Assembly: GCF_024160145.1 (NCBI RefSeq) | Contig: NZ_JAMYWQ010000002.1 | Coordinates: forward strand, 248,001-312,000 | Length of the DNA stretch: 64,000 nt | Reading direction: 5' to 3' | Source: Serratia nevei | Lineage (GTDB): Bacteria; Pseudomonadota; Gammaproteobacteria; Enterobacterales; Enterobacteriaceae | In this document: positions 24,718 to 33,946 of the stretch, piece by piece | Layout of the letters: each line of letters opens with the position of its first letter | How positions within the stretch are numbered: the first letter of the stretch is position 1 | Program-made: the position numbers and the translations under genes | The notes under the pieces: generated by a model | The model's input: the letters and a program-made list of their open reading frames with translations, nothing else | The model's database searches: none | Told to the model about the DNA's origin: nothing

Positions 24718-26025
24718 TTAAGAATGGATGACGCCTTCACGCTGTTTCGCGCAGTAGAAAATGCAGATCAACCCGGTGGCCAGCAGGCACGAGGCCAGGA
24801 AAAACAGCCCCGGCGCGCTGCTGCCGGTCAGATCGTTCAATACGCCCACCGCATAAGGCGCGACGAAGCCGCCGATATTGCCGATGCAGCTGACCACCGC
24901 CAGCCCGGCGGCCGCGGCCGCGCCGGTGGAAATGTTGGCGGGCATGGATAAAAACGGCGGTACGGCGGTGTAGATGCCGATGGCGGCGAGGCACAGAAAC
25001 GCCAGCGCGACGAGCGGATCGTATTTAAAAAATGTCACCGCCCCCATCAGGCCGATAGCGGCGACCACCATGCTGAGGCCGGCGAACACGCCAAGCTTTT
25101 TGGTTTTGCTGGCCCACAGGCTCCACGGGTACACCAGCAGCGCGGCCAGGCCGTAGGGAATGAGCGCCAGCAGGCTAACGCGGAAGATATCGCTGCCGGA
25201 AAGGGCGGTAATGATCGACGGCAGCCAGGTGCCGAAGCCATAAATGCCGCACACCATGCCGAAGTTGAGCAGCGCGTAGAGCAGGTATTTCTTGTTTTTA
25301 ATCCCTTTCAGGAAGTCGCCCAGCGTGATTTTAGAGCCGGATTTGGAGCGGCCGGTGTTGCTCATCAGCCAGGCCTTTTCCTCCACGTTCAGATAGCCGA
25401 CGTCCTTGGGCGAGTTCTTGATCAGGAACGGGATCAGCAGGCCGATGACGATCGGCGGCAGCCCTTCGAGGATAAACAGCAGCTGCCAGGGAGCGAACCC
25501 GAACCAATCATGCTGAATATTGAGTATAAAGCCGGAAATCGGCGAGCCGACGGCGTTGGACAGCGGCTGGACGATGATGAACATGCCGAGAATTTTGGTG
25601 CGGTATTTTTCCGGGAAGAACACCGTGAAGTAATACACCACCGAGGGAAAGAATCCGGCTTCGCACACGCCCAGCATAAAACGGCAGAGATACAGCTCCA
25701 GCGGCGTGCGCACAAAGCCAAGCAGGGTCGCGAAGATACCCCAGGAAATTAATATTCTGGCGAACCAGAGGCGCGGGCCGAATTTAATGGTGCCGGCGTT
25801 GCTGGGTATTTCAAACAGAAAATACCCGATAAAGAAAATCCCGGAGGCGAAGCCGAAGGCTGAGGCGGTCAGGCCCAGGTTATCTTCCAGCGCTTTGGCG
25901 GCGTAGGCCATGTTATTGCGATCGAGAAAGGCCAGGAAATACAATAAGATCATGAGTGGGACAATATGCAGCGTCAATTTCCTGATAGCGCTGCGTTCAA
26001 TATCCTGCGGCGTGCTTATTTTCAT
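24718..26025 (-). CDS. MFS transporter, anion:cation symporter family
   Basis: A 435-residue twelve-helix transporter. The opening IVPLMILLYFLAFLDRNNMAYAAKAL and the block CRFMLGVCEAGFFPSVVYYFTVFFPEKYRTK are signatures of the ACS family, which takes up organic acids such as tartrate, galactonate, glucarate or phthalate with protons. ATG 26025 with GGAA upstream is used rather than the longer frame from 26187. It sits 21 bases before the SDR gene and downstream of the LacI gene. The family bias suggests a sugar acid rather than a neutral sugar. Confidence 0.88.
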   Translation of the reverse strand: MKISTPQDIERSAIRKLTLHIVPLMILLYFLAFLDRNNMAYAAKALEDNLGLTASAFGFASGIFFIGYFLFEIPSNAGTIKFGPRLWFARILISWGIFATLLGFVRTPLELYLCRFMLGVCEAGFFPSVVYYFTVFFPEKYRTKILGMFIIVQPLSNAVGSPISGFILNIQHDWFGFAPWQLLFILEGLPPIVIGLLIPFLIKNSPKDVGYLNVEEKAWLMSNTGRSKSGSKITLGDFLKGIKNKKYLLYALLNFGMVCGIYGFGTWLPSIITALSGSDIFRVSLLALIPYGLAALLVYPWSLWASKTKKLGVFAGLSMVVAAIGLMGAVTFFKYDPLVALAFLCLAAIGIYTAVPPFLSMPANISTGAAAAAGLAVVSCIGNIGGFVAPYAVGVLNDLTGSSAPGLFFLASCLLATGLICIFYCAKQREGVIHS

Positions 26026-26214
26026 TTTGATATTTCCAATGGGGTTAATCGGCATAATAGATGCCCGGCTCATTACCCTGAGCTGAACGTTAAATAACGG
26101 CATGACACAGATTCCTTGGGGCTTAAGCGCGGCGGCCTTTTCCTTGGTTTTTGGCTGACACCGATCCGGACGATGCCGCTTGCGCATCGCCTGGGGAAGA
26201 CGTGGTTATTACAT

Positions 26215-27252
26215 TTAGCCGGCGGTTTTGACCGAGCGCCGGCTGATCACCGTTGGCGGGAAGAGAAACTCGCCGGGCGGTTGCGAATCATTGTTGATGC
26301 GGCCGATCAGGCGCTCGACCATCAGCTGTGCCATCTCCGCCAGCGGCGGCCTGATGGATGTCAGCCCCGGTTCGGCCAGGCCGGCAAGCGCGATATTGTC
26401 GATGCCGATCACCGAGATGTCTGCGGGCACCTGGACGCCGGCGGCGCGCAGGCCCACCATCAGCCCGATGCCCAGCGCATCATTAATCGCCACGATGCCG
26501 TCCGGGCGCGGCGTCAGCGCGAGCACGCGCGGCGCCAGCGTCAGCCCCAGTTCGAACATTTCCGTGTCGCCGTAGGCGCTGTTGGCTTTGCCTTCGATCA
26601 CCCGTTGGCGTTCGCTCAGGCTGTGCCCCAGCGCACTCAGAAAACCGTCGATTTTGTGACTGCGCCCGACGGTCAGCGTCGCTTCGGTGGCGAACACGAT
26701 GTGTCGGCAGCCGCGTTCGAGCAGGTGCTGCGCGGCCAGGCGCCCGGCGGCGACATTGTCCATCGATACGCTGTCGAACAGCGGGGTATCGATGGCCGCC
26801 CGTTCGGGAAACGGATTGTCGTAGCTGACGATCTTCATGCCCCGCTCGGCGGCCCGGACAAAATGGGTGTGGCGAATGTCGCTCGCCGCCACGATGATGC
26901 CGCGTACGCCATGCAGGAACATATCGTCGATAAACGCGGCCTCTTCCTGTTCCTGGCGGTAGGCGTTGCCGAGCAAGACGCGGTAGCGATAAGCCCGCGC
27001 TGCGCCGTCGACCGCATGCGCCAGCGCTGAAAAGCTCGGGTTGACGATCGACGGCAGCAGCAGGCCGAGGATCTTGGCCTGCGGCGCGGGCGCCGCCGCC
27101 GCTCGGGCCGGCCGGTATCCCAGGGTCGCCATCGCTTGTTCGATGCGCTCACGGGTCTGCGCGCTCATTTGGTGGCTGCGGTTATTCAGCAGGTTCGACA
27201 CGCTGCTGATGGATACGCCGGCCAACCGGGCGACATCACGAATATTTGCCAT
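26215..27252 (-). CDS. LacI family transcriptional regulator
   Basis: A 345-residue repressor. The N-terminal helix-turn-helix with hinge is MANIRDVARLAGVSISSVSNLLNNRSHQMSAQTRERIEQAMATLGYRP. The rest is a periplasmic-binding-like sugar domain (GLLLPSIVNPSFSALAHAVDGAA; DGIVAINDALGIG; VIGIDN). It is the first gene of the operon, 189 bp before the transporter, so it could control the downstream genes from that gap and itself from 27253 on. The inducer is probably the transported sugar or sugar acid. Confidence 0.88.
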   Translation of the reverse strand: MANIRDVARLAGVSISSVSNLLNNRSHQMSAQTRERIEQAMATLGYRPARAAAAPAPQAKILGLLLPSIVNPSFSALAHAVDGAARAYRYRVLLGNAYRQEQEEAAFIDDMFLHGVRGIIVAASDIRHTHFVRAAERGMKIVSYDNPFPERAAIDTPLFDSVSMDNVAAGRLAAQHLLERGCRHIVFATEATLTVGRSHKIDGFLSALGHSLSERQRVIEGKANSAYGDTEMFELGLTLAPRVLALTPRPDGIVAINDALGIGLMVGLRAAGVQVPADISVIGIDNIALAGLAEPGLTSIRPPLAEMAQLMVERLIGRINNDSQPPGEFLFPPTVISRRSVKTAG

Positions 27253-27411
27253 TTGCCGATACCTTGCTGCCTGCCGTTAGCCTGCAATCTATAAGGGAAG
27301 CCGGCGGCAGGCAAGCCGCAACCGGGGCGCCGCGCGCATGGGATCGCGCATTTGTGAGGATCGTCAGGCGGCGGCCGCGTTGTTTACTAAACAGTAAGGC
27401 GGGGCGGGAGG

Positions 27412-28164
27412 TTACGTCGAGATCGGGCAAACGTCCGGCGGCGCCTCGGCGGCCTGCTGGCGGAATTTTCCCGGCGTCAGGCCGAAGTGGCGGGTGAAGG
27501 CTTTGTGCAGCGCCACCTCCGACGAGTAGCCGGCCTGTTCGGCGATACGGCTCAGCGGCAACGCCTGGCGTGCCAGCAGCCGGGCCGCCAGCTGCATGCG
27601 GATGGCGGTGAGGGCCTGCAGCGGCGTTTGCTGCGTGACCTGGCGGAAGACGCGGGCGAAGTTGGCGCGCGACATATGGGCCCGTTCGCTCAGTTCCACC
27701 AGCGTCCAGGGGTGTTGCGGGCGATGCAGCATCTGTTCAACCACGTTGCCCAGCTGTGGGTGCAGCAACGCGGCGACCAGATTACCGCTCTGATTCGGCT
27801 GGGCCAGCCGCCCCTGTTGGCGGCTGTTGAACAGCAAACATTCCGGCAGGCTCGCCAGCAGCGGCGATGCGCTGTGCGGCAAGATTTGCACGCCGCACAG
27901 CAGGTGCGTGGCGCTGTCGGCCCCCTCCGGCAGCAGGCGGTGGGCGGAGTTGTGCGGCAAGAACAGCAGGCTGCCTTGCTCCAGCGGCAGCGGGCGGCCG
28001 CCGGGGATCTCCAGCCGACAGCTGCCCGCCAGCACCATGTGCCAGCGGATCTGGCTCCACTCCCCGGCGGCATGCGGCGAGCGCCATTCGCCGCTGAAAT
28101 GGCAATCGCGCGCCACGTAACCGCGCATGTCGTTAAGCATCAACAGTTGGCTGAGCGGGTCCAT
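27412..28164 (-). CDS. rclR: RclR-like AraC family regulator, shortened in the middle
   Basis: A 250-residue AraC-type activator with an N-terminal cupin-like sensor and a C-terminal double helix-turn-helix (ERAHMSRANFARVFRQVTQQTP and AEQAGYSSEVALHKAFTRHFGLTPGKFRQ). The start MDPLSQLLMLND matches RclR and has AGGAG 8 bases upstream. Cys21 and Cys90 match the two redox-active cysteines of E. coli RclR (21 and 89), which sense hypochlorous acid. E. coli RclR is 284 residues; the segment between sensor and DNA-binding domain is about 40 residues shorter here. It is divergent from rclC, its likely target. Confidence 0.82.
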   Translation of the reverse strand: MDPLSQLLMLNDMRGYVARDCHFSGEWRSPHAAGEWSQIRWHMVLAGSCRLEIPGGRPLPLEQGSLLFLPHNSAHRLLPEGADSATHLLCGVQILPHSASPLLASLPECLLFNSRQQGRLAQPNQSGNLVAALLHPQLGNVVEQMLHRPQHPWTLVELSERAHMSRANFARVFRQVTQQTPLQALTAIRMQLAARLLARQALPLSRIAEQAGYSSEVALHKAFTRHFGLTPGKFRQQAAEAPPDVCPIST

Positions 28165-28243
28165 GTTGAGACTCCTGGCTAAGAAGCTGATTGTTTCGGC
28201 AATGGGCCGGCGTAATGCCAAGCACTAAGATCGGTTCGATAGT

Positions 28244-28268
28244 GCAGCGATGCGGAGGGCGTCGCTGC
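28244..28268. promoter_or_regulatory. inverted repeat in the rclR/rclC gap
   Basis: GCAGCGA-N11-TCGCTGC, perfect 7-bp arms, 33 bases before rclC within the 137-bp divergent gap. A candidate RclR site, by position only. Confidence 0.4.
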
Positions 28269-28301
28269 GATGCATGAGTTATCAATGACATGGAGCCGGT
28301 A

Positions 28302-28874
28302 ATGAAAATACTATTCTTTCTGAGCAAGGGCGACAAGCTGGGATTAACGCTGATTCGCCTCAGCATCGCCATCGTCTTCTTATGGATTGGCCTGCTCAAA
28401 TTCATCCCTTACGAAGCGGACAGCATCACGCCGTTCGTTGCCAACAGCCCGCTGATGTCGTTTTTCTATGACATGCCGCAGGACTATCAGGCGCACCTGA
28501 CGCACGAAGGCGAACTGAACCTCGACGCCCGCGCCTGGCAGCAGGCCAACAATACCTATGGTTTTTCCAACGGCCTGGGCGTGGTGGAGGTGGCGATCGC
28601 GCTGCTGGTGCTGGCCAACCGGTTTTCCAAATGGCTGGGGCTGTTGGGCGGCATGTTCTCCTTTTGCACGCCGCTGGTGACGCTGACCTTTTTGGTCACT
28701 ACTCCGGAGGCCTGGGTGCCCGCGCTGGGTGATGCGCATCACGGTTTCCCCTATCTCTCCGGCGCCGGCCGTCTGGTGCTGAAGGACACGCTGATGCTGG
28801 CGGGCGCGGTGATGATCATGGCGGATTCGGCGCGCAGTTTGCTGGAGCAACAGTGGCGGGGAAAAGCAGCATGA
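28302..28874 (+). CDS. rclC: RclC, DUF417 inner membrane protein
   Basis: A 190-residue membrane protein of the DUF417/YkgB family, with four or so hydrophobic helices. The opening is SLSKGD-like (MKILFFLSKGDKLGLTLIRLSI), followed by VFLWIGLLKFIPYEADSITPFVANSPL, the best conserved part of the family, and later LKDTLMLAGAVMIMADSAR. ATG 28302 has GGAG 6 bases upstream. In E. coli rclABC protects against reactive chlorine; RclC's exact role is unknown. Its stop overlaps the start of the DUF302 gene by 4 bp. Confidence 0.85.
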   Translation: MKILFFLSKGDKLGLTLIRLSIAIVFLWIGLLKFIPYEADSITPFVANSPLMSFFYDMPQDYQAHLTHEGELNLDARAWQQANNTYGFSNGLGVVEVAIALLVLANRFSKWLGLLGGMFSFCTPLVTLTFLVTTPEAWVPALGDAHHGFPYLSGAGRLVLKDTLMLAGAVMIMADSARSLLEQQWRGKAA

Positions 28875-29326
28875 GCGCAATCATCCGGGCCGTGGCCGGC
28901 AGCCTGATGATGCTGGTTGGTTCTGCCGTGGCGGAGGGGACGATGGGGCCAGAAACCCGAACGGTAGAGAGCGCCTACGCTTATCAGGAGACGCGTCAGC
29001 GCATTATCAGCATGGCCGAACAGAAGGGCGTGACGCTGTTTGCCGAGTTCGATCACGCGAGAGCGGCGCGTGAGCATCATTTGACGATGCCGCCCACCAC
29101 GGTGCTGGTGCTGGGCAACCCGCTGGCGGGCACGCCGCTGATGCTGGCGCGGCCGGCGTTGGCGCTGGATCTGCCGTTCAGGGTGCTGATTGCGCAAGAC
29201 GAACGGGGCAAAACGCAGGTCAGCTACCACCCGGCGGAAAGTCTGAAACGGAGCGCCGGGGCCGACGAACGACAGATCGCGGCCCTGAGGCCGCTGGCGC
29301 GGTTGGTTGAGGCCGCAATACGCTGA
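28871..29326 (+). CDS. secreted DUF302 domain protein in the rcl operon
   Basis: A 151-residue protein with a signal peptide (about residues 1-21, ending GSAVA) and a DUF302 domain (SAYAYQETRQRIISMAEQKGVTLFAEFDHARAAREH...PTTVLVLGNPLAGTPLM). DUF302 proteins are small, usually periplasmic, and of unknown function. The ATG overlaps the rclC stop (ATGA), so translation is coupled. It takes the place that the small secreted protein RclB has in E. coli. Its inclusion between rclC and rclA suggests a role in hypochlorite defence. Confidence 0.8.
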   Translation: MSAIIRAVAGSLMMLVGSAVAEGTMGPETRTVESAYAYQETRQRIISMAEQKGVTLFAEFDHARAAREHHLTMPPTTVLVLGNPLAGTPLMLARPALALDLPFRVLIAQDERGKTQVSYHPAESLKRSAGADERQIAALRPLARLVEAAIR

Positions 29327-29363
29327 TTGACAGGCGATGAACATCACGAGACGAGGCGACACA

Positions 29364-30701
29364 ATGTACGATTATCAGGCGATTATCATCGGTTTTGGCA
29401 AGGCCGGCAAAACGCTGGCGGCCTTTCTGGCCGGGCAGGGATGGCGCGTGGCGATGGTGGAGGCATCGGCGCAGATGTATGGCGGCACCTGCATCAACAT
29501 CGGCTGCATCCCGACCAAAACGCTGGTGCACGATGCCGAGCTTCACGGGCCGGGCGAACAGGCGTTCAGCCAGGCGATGGCGCGCAAGCGGCAGGTGACC
29601 GGCCTGCTGCGGGAGAAAAACTACCAAAACCTGGCGGGGCTTGAACAGGTCTCGGTGATCGACGGACGGGCAGCGTTTATCGATCCGCACCGCATCAGCG
29701 TGCAGGGTGCGGCGGGAACGCAGGTGCTGAGCGGCGAGCACATCTTCATCAACACCGGGGCCGTCAGCCGCCGGCCGGCGATCGACGGGTTGGATCGTTC
29801 GCAGCGCAGTTACGACAGCACCGGTCTGCTGCAGTTGACGCAGCGGCCCGCGCGGTTGGGTATTATCGGCGGCGGTTATATCGGGCTGGAGTTCGCTTCG
29901 ATGTTCGCGCAGTTCGGCAGCGCCGTGACGGTATTCGAAGAGGCGGGCGCGTTGCTCGGCCGGGAAGACCGCGATATGGCGCAGGCGATACAGCAAATCC
30001 TGAGCGACGCCGGGGTCAGCTTCACGTTTAACGCCGGCGTGCAGCAGGTGCGCGATGTGGAAGGGGGCGTTGAGGTGGTGCATCAGGGCGGCGTGCAGCC
30101 GTTCGATGCGCTGCTGGTGGCGGCCGGGCGCGTGCCGAACACCGCCGGCTTGCAGCTGGCGCGCGCCGGGGTTGAGACGGATGAGCGCGGCGCCGTGCGG
30201 GTGGACGAACAGCTGCGCAGCAGCGTGCCACATATCTGGGCGCTGGGGGACGTCAACGGCGGGCCGCAGTTTACCTATATCTCGCTGGATGATTTCCGCA
30301 TTGTGCGCGACAGCCTGTTCGGCGCGGGTAAACGCAGCACGGCCGATCGCGGCGCGGTGCCTTACTCGGTGTTCATCACCCCGAGCTTCTCGCGCATCGG
30401 CCTCAGCGAAGATCAGGCCCGGCAGCAGGGGCGCGACATTAAGGTCGCCACGCTGCCGGCGGCGGCGATCCCGCGCGCCCGCGTGCTGGGCGACACGCGC
30501 GGCCTGCTGAAGGCGGTGGTCGATGCGCAGACCGGCCAGATCCTCGGCGTGGCGCTGCTGTGCCGCGATGCCCACGAGATGATCAACATCGTCAAAACGG
30601 CGATGGACGCCGGGCTGCCCTATACCCGGCTGCGCGATCAGCTGTTCACCCATCCGACCATGAGCGAGTCGCTCAACGATCTGTTTGGGCTGATAGGATA
30701 A
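29364..30701 (+). CDS. rclA: RclA, flavin disulfide reductase for reactive chlorine resistance
   Basis: A 445-residue pyridine nucleotide-disulfide oxidoreductase (E. coli RclA is 441). The FAD site is AIIIGFGKAGKTLA, the redox pair is Cys43 and Cys48 in GGTCINIGCIPTK, and the NAD(P)H site is LGIIGGGYIGLEFASMFAQFG. The dimerisation domain follows. E. coli RclA reduces Cu(II) and protects cells from hypochlorous acid. ATG 29364 with GAGG upstream is used, not 29337. It ends the rcl operon. Confidence 0.92.
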   Translation: MYDYQAIIIGFGKAGKTLAAFLAGQGWRVAMVEASAQMYGGTCINIGCIPTKTLVHDAELHGPGEQAFSQAMARKRQVTGLLREKNYQNLAGLEQVSVIDGRAAFIDPHRISVQGAAGTQVLSGEHIFINTGAVSRRPAIDGLDRSQRSYDSTGLLQLTQRPARLGIIGGGYIGLEFASMFAQFGSAVTVFEEAGALLGREDRDMAQAIQQILSDAGVSFTFNAGVQQVRDVEGGVEVVHQGGVQPFDALLVAAGRVPNTAGLQLARAGVETDERGAVRVDEQLRSSVPHIWALGDVNGGPQFTYISLDDFRIVRDSLFGAGKRSTADRGAVPYSVFITPSFSRIGLSEDQARQQGRDIKVATLPAAAIPRARVLGDTRGLLKAVVDAQTGQILGVALLCRDAHEMINIVKTAMDAGLPYTRLRDQLFTHPTMSESLNDLFGLIG

Positions 30702-30708
30702 AGCGGGG

Positions 30709-30756
30709 CGAGAGGGGCGGCGCAGATGAGTGAGATCTGCGAAGCACCTCTCGTTT
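30709..30756 (+). terminator. two-part terminator after rclA
   Basis: Outer arms CGAGAGG/CCTCTCG enclose an inner stem CGCAGAT/ATCTGCG, followed by TTTA, 8 bases after the rclA stop. Confidence 0.6.
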
Positions 30757-30848
30757 ATCGCCCTTCGGGGCGGCGGGTTCTGTACTATTGTTTTCTCTTT
30801 GCGGCACGTTCCAGGCCGATGGGGCGCTGGGCGCAACGGAGATCACAG

Positions 30849-31691
30849 ATGAACAAACGGGAATTAGAAAGCGCGATTGTCACCGATTTTTCCAAACGCA
30901 TGAGCTATGGCGACTACCTGTGCCTGGACTCGCTGCTGGACTGCCAGCACCCGCTCTCCAACCCGCCGCATCATGACGAAATGCTGTTCGTGATACAGCA
31001 CCAAACCTCCGAACTGTGGATGAAGCTGATGCTGCACGAGCTGCAGGCGGCGCTGCGGCTGGTGCAGCAGGACAAACTCAGCCACTGCTTCAAAATCCTT
31101 GCGCGCGTCAAACAGATCCAGCGGCTGCTGTTCGAACAGTGGGCGGTACTGGAAACGCTGACGCCGTCGGAATACGTCGAGTTTCGCGACGTGCTGGGCA
31201 GCTCGTCGGGCTTCCAGTCGCATCAATACCGCTCGATCGAGTTCCTGCTCGGCAACAAGAATGCGGCGATGCTGGCGGTGTTCAGCAGCGATGCGGAAAA
31301 ACATGCCGCGCTGAAGGCGATCCTCGAAGCGCCGAGTCTGTACGACGAATACTTGCTGTACCTGGCGCGCCACGGCCTGCCGATCCCGCAGGAGTGCCTC
31401 GAGCGCGACTGGACGCAGCCCTACCAGCGCAACCCGGATCTGCTGCCGGCGTTCAAAGTGATCTACGACAACCCGCAAACCTACTGGGAAGCCTATGAAA
31501 TGGCGGAGAAGCTGGTGGATATCGAAGAGAGCTTCCACCTGTGGCGCTTCCGCCATATGAAAACGGTGGAGCGGATCATCGGCTTTAAGTCGGGCACCGG
31601 CGGTTCCAGCGGCGTCAGCTTCCTGAAAAAGGCGTTGGATCTGACCTTTTTCCCCGAGTTGCTGGACGTGCGCACCGAAATCGGCGCCTGA
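30849..31691 (+). CDS. kynA: tryptophan 2,3-dioxygenase
   Basis: A 280-residue haem enzyme that opens the indole ring of tryptophan to N-formylkynurenine, the first step of the kynurenine route. Typical blocks are [64 protein letters not shown] and, near the end, [20 protein letters not shown], with the substrate-binding GTGGSSG loop. ATG 30849 has GGAG upstream; the longer frame from 30726 runs through the rclA terminator. No kynureninase gene is next to it. Confidence 0.95.
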   Translation: MNKRELESAIVTDFSKRMSYGDYLCLDSLLDCQHPLSNPPHHDEMLFVIQHQTSELWMKLMLHELQAALRLVQQDKLSHCFKILARVKQIQRLLFEQWAVLETLTPSEYVEFRDVLGSSSGFQSHQYRSIEFLLGNKNAAMLAVFSSDAEKHAALKAILEAPSLYDEYLLYLARHGLPIPQECLERDWTQPYQRNPDLLPAFKVIYDNPQTYWEAYEMAEKLVDIEESFHLWRFRHMKTVERIIGFKSGTGGSSGVSFLKKALDLTFFPELLDVRTEIGA

Positions 31692-31714
31692 GATCACGAG
31701 AGAGGGTAAGGGCG

Positions 31715-32182
31715 ATGAGCGTGAGGATTATCGATAAAGCGGCGGAGAAAGTGGTGGGGGTCAGAGTCGTGGGGCCGTATCCGCAGACGATCCCACAGGG
31801 CTCGCAGCAACTGCTGGCATGGCGGCAGCGCCACGGCGTGCCGCTGGGCAAATGGCTGGTGCTGTATTGGGACGATCCGGCGGAAGTGGCGCTGGCAAAG
31901 CTGCGCGCCGACGTGGTGATGAGCGTCGCGGACGATTTCGCGCTGCCGGCGGGCAGCGAGGGCGTTACCGTGCAGACGCTGCCCGCCGGGCAGTATGCGG
32001 TTTACCACGTGCGCATCAGCGATGGCGACTTCGAGCGGGTGTGGGGCGAGTTCTATCAGAAGCTGCTGCCGGCCAGCGGCTACCAGCCGGTTGAGGGGGT
32101 GAGCTACGAACACTATCTCAACGACTGCGAAGCCGACGGCTATTTCGACCTCGATATTTACCAGACGGTGAAGACGTGGTGA
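31715..32182 (+). CDS. sbmC: DNA gyrase inhibitor SbmC (GyrI-like)
   Basis: A 155-residue GyrI-like protein (E. coli SbmC is 157). It follows SbmC through VVGVRVVGPYPQTIPQGSQQLLAW, WLVLYWDDPAEVALAKLRADVVMSV, LPAGSEGVTVQTLPAGQYAVYHVRI and the C-terminal YLNDCEADGYFDLDIYQTV. SbmC binds GyrB and shields the cell from microcin B17 and quinolones; the fold also binds small ligands. It starts 23 bases after kynA and may be read from the same transcript. No LexA box was seen before it, although E. coli sbmC is SOS-induced. Confidence 0.85.
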   Translation: MSVRIIDKAAEKVVGVRVVGPYPQTIPQGSQQLLAWRQRHGVPLGKWLVLYWDDPAEVALAKLRADVVMSVADDFALPAGSEGVTVQTLPAGQYAVYHVRISDGDFERVWGEFYQKLLPASGYQPVEGVSYEHYLNDCEADGYFDLDIYQTVKTW

Positions 32183-32234
32183 GGCTGGATAACCTGCCGG
32201 TCTTTCGCGATCGGACCATCGGCCTTAGGCGGAG

Positions 32235-33167
32235 TTAACGCGGCAAGGGAGCAAAGGCCAGTTGGCCGATGAGTTCGCATAGCCAGATCAACGCCGGGTC
32301 GCGTGTTGCCTGTCGGCCGGCGATCAGCTCGATGGGAAAAGGGGCGATAGCCAATTCGTCAGGCAGCGGTAGAAAACGCACCCGATGCGGATCGGAAAAC
32401 CGCCGGGCCACGCTGGCGGCCAGGGTGGCGATCAGATCGCTGTCGGCGACCACGGCCGGCAGGGCGACAATATGCGAAAAGGTGACGGCGACGCGCCGTT
32501 GGCCGCCGATTTCCGCCAGACGCCGGTCAACCAATCCCCTGGCGGAACCGTCGTCAGCCGGCGCATACAGCCCATGCGGCAGGCTAAGGTAGCGCGCCAG
32601 ATCCCAGCGTCCATCCGCCAGCAGCGGGTGTGAACGGCTGGCGATACACACCAGATGCTCCTCAAACAACGTGCGCACATAGTGGCTTTCCGCACCGGAA
32701 AGATGCCCTCCCAGCGCGATGTCCACCTCGCCGCGATCCAGCTGCCGGTAAATATTGTGGCGATCCAGACGCGAAACGCGAATATCGATGCCGGGTGCCG
32801 CCTGGCGCAGCCGACTGATGATGGCGGGCAGCAGCAAGATATCGGCATAGTCGCCGGCCGCCAGCGTAAAGCGCCGTTGTCCGGCAGTGGCCGGATCGAA
32901 ACGGGCAGGGGGCGCCAACGCCAGATGGATCTGTTCAAGCACCTGCCGTATCTGCGGCATAAGCTGATGGGCGCGCGGCGTGGGCGCCATGCCACCGCCG
33001 CTACGAACAAACAGCGGATCGTTCAGCAGAATGCGCAGCCGCGCCAACGCATTGCTGACGGAAGGTTGGGCGCGGTTAAGGCGCCGGCCTGCGGCGGTGA
33101 CGTTGCGTGTCTGATACAACGCCTCAAATACCACCAGCAAGTTGAGATCGACGCTGGATAAATTCAT
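32235..33167 (-). CDS. LysR family transcriptional regulator
   Basis: A 310-residue LysR protein. The DNA-binding end is NLSSVDLNLLVVFEALYQTRNVTAAGRRLNRAQPSVSNALARLRILLNDPLFVRSGGG, typical of the NodD/LeuO-like subgroup, followed by an effector domain with FTLAAGDYADILLLP and GEVDIALGGHL. It is divergent from pcp with 94 bp between starts, so it may regulate pcp. The ligand is unknown. Confidence 0.85.
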   Translation of the reverse strand: MNLSSVDLNLLVVFEALYQTRNVTAAGRRLNRAQPSVSNALARLRILLNDPLFVRSGGGMAPTPRAHQLMPQIRQVLEQIHLALAPPARFDPATAGQRRFTLAAGDYADILLLPAIISRLRQAAPGIDIRVSRLDRHNIYRQLDRGEVDIALGGHLSGAESHYVRTLFEEHLVCIASRSHPLLADGRWDLARYLSLPHGLYAPADDGSARGLVDRRLAEIGGQRRVAVTFSHIVALPAVVADSDLIATLAASVARRFSDPHRVRFLPLPDELAIAPFPIELIAGRQATRDPALIWLCELIGQLAFAPLPR

Positions 33168-33261
33168 TTTATGAATACTCTATATACAGATAATCCATTT
33201 CCAGAATCATACTGCGTTCTCTAGGCTGGTAGCACACGAATTTAGCCTTTAATCAGGGGAA

Positions 33262-33912
33262 ATGATGAACAAAGTATTGATCACCGGCATTGAGCCGTTC
33301 GATGGCGATGCGGTAAATCCTTCCTGGCAGGTCGCGCAGGCGTTGGCCGGTGAGCAGATCGGCGGGGCGGAGATCGTGGTGCTTGAGCTGCCCTGCGTAT
33401 TGGGCGTGGCCAATCAACAGCTGATCGCAGCGATTGAGGCGGTGCGGCCGCGGGCGGTGATTTGCCTGGGGCTGGCCGGCGGCCGGGCCGAGATATCGCT
33501 GGAACGGGTGGCCATCAATTTGATCGACGCTCGCATTCCCGATAATGCCGGCAAGCAACCGATCGATGTGCCGGTGGTCGCCGGCGGGCCGGTGGGCTAT
33601 TTCAGTACGCTGCCGGTCAAAGCCGCGGTGCAAGAGCTGCGCCGACGGGGGATCCCGGCGGCGGTGTCTTACACCGCGGGCACCTATAACTGCAACCATC
33701 TTTTTTACGGATTGCGACACTATCTGGAGACGCACCCTTCGGCGATCAGGGGCGGGTTCGTGCATATCCCATACAGCCATGAGCTGGCGGCGGCGCACCC
33801 GGGCAAGCCGAGCATGGCGTTGGCGACGATGATTGACGCGGTGCGCGCTATTGTGCAGGTAACGCTGACGATAGAAGAAGATGTGCGATTCGGCGACGGC
33901 GCCGTACATTAA
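33262..33912 (+). CDS. pcp: pyrrolidone-carboxylate peptidase
   Basis: A 216-residue cytoplasmic cysteine peptidase (C15) that removes N-terminal pyroglutamate. The opening VLITGIEPFDGDAVNPSW is a family signature (usual form GFxPFgg, here with Ile-Glu). The catalytic triad is visible as Glu in SLERVAINLID, Cys in SYTAGTYNCNHLFYG and His in GGFVHIPYSHE. AGGGG lies just before the start; ATG 33265 is an alternative. A perfect hairpin follows the stop. Confidence 0.93.
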   Translation: MMNKVLITGIEPFDGDAVNPSWQVAQALAGEQIGGAEIVVLELPCVLGVANQQLIAAIEAVRPRAVICLGLAGGRAEISLERVAINLIDARIPDNAGKQPIDVPVVAGGPVGYFSTLPVKAAVQELRRRGIPAAVSYTAGTYNCNHLFYGLRHYLETHPSAIRGGFVHIPYSHELAAAHPGKPSMALATMIDAVRAIVQVTLTIEEDVRFGDGAVH

Positions 33913-33915
33913 AGG

Positions 33916-33939
33916 CAGGGCGTGGTGAACCACGCCCTG
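33916..33939. terminator. terminator hairpin between pcp and curA
   Basis: CAGGGCGTGG-TGAA-CCACGCCCTG is a perfect 10-bp stem between two convergent stops (33912 and 33947); it probably serves both genes. Confidence 0.75.
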
Positions 33940-33946
33940 TTAGCGG

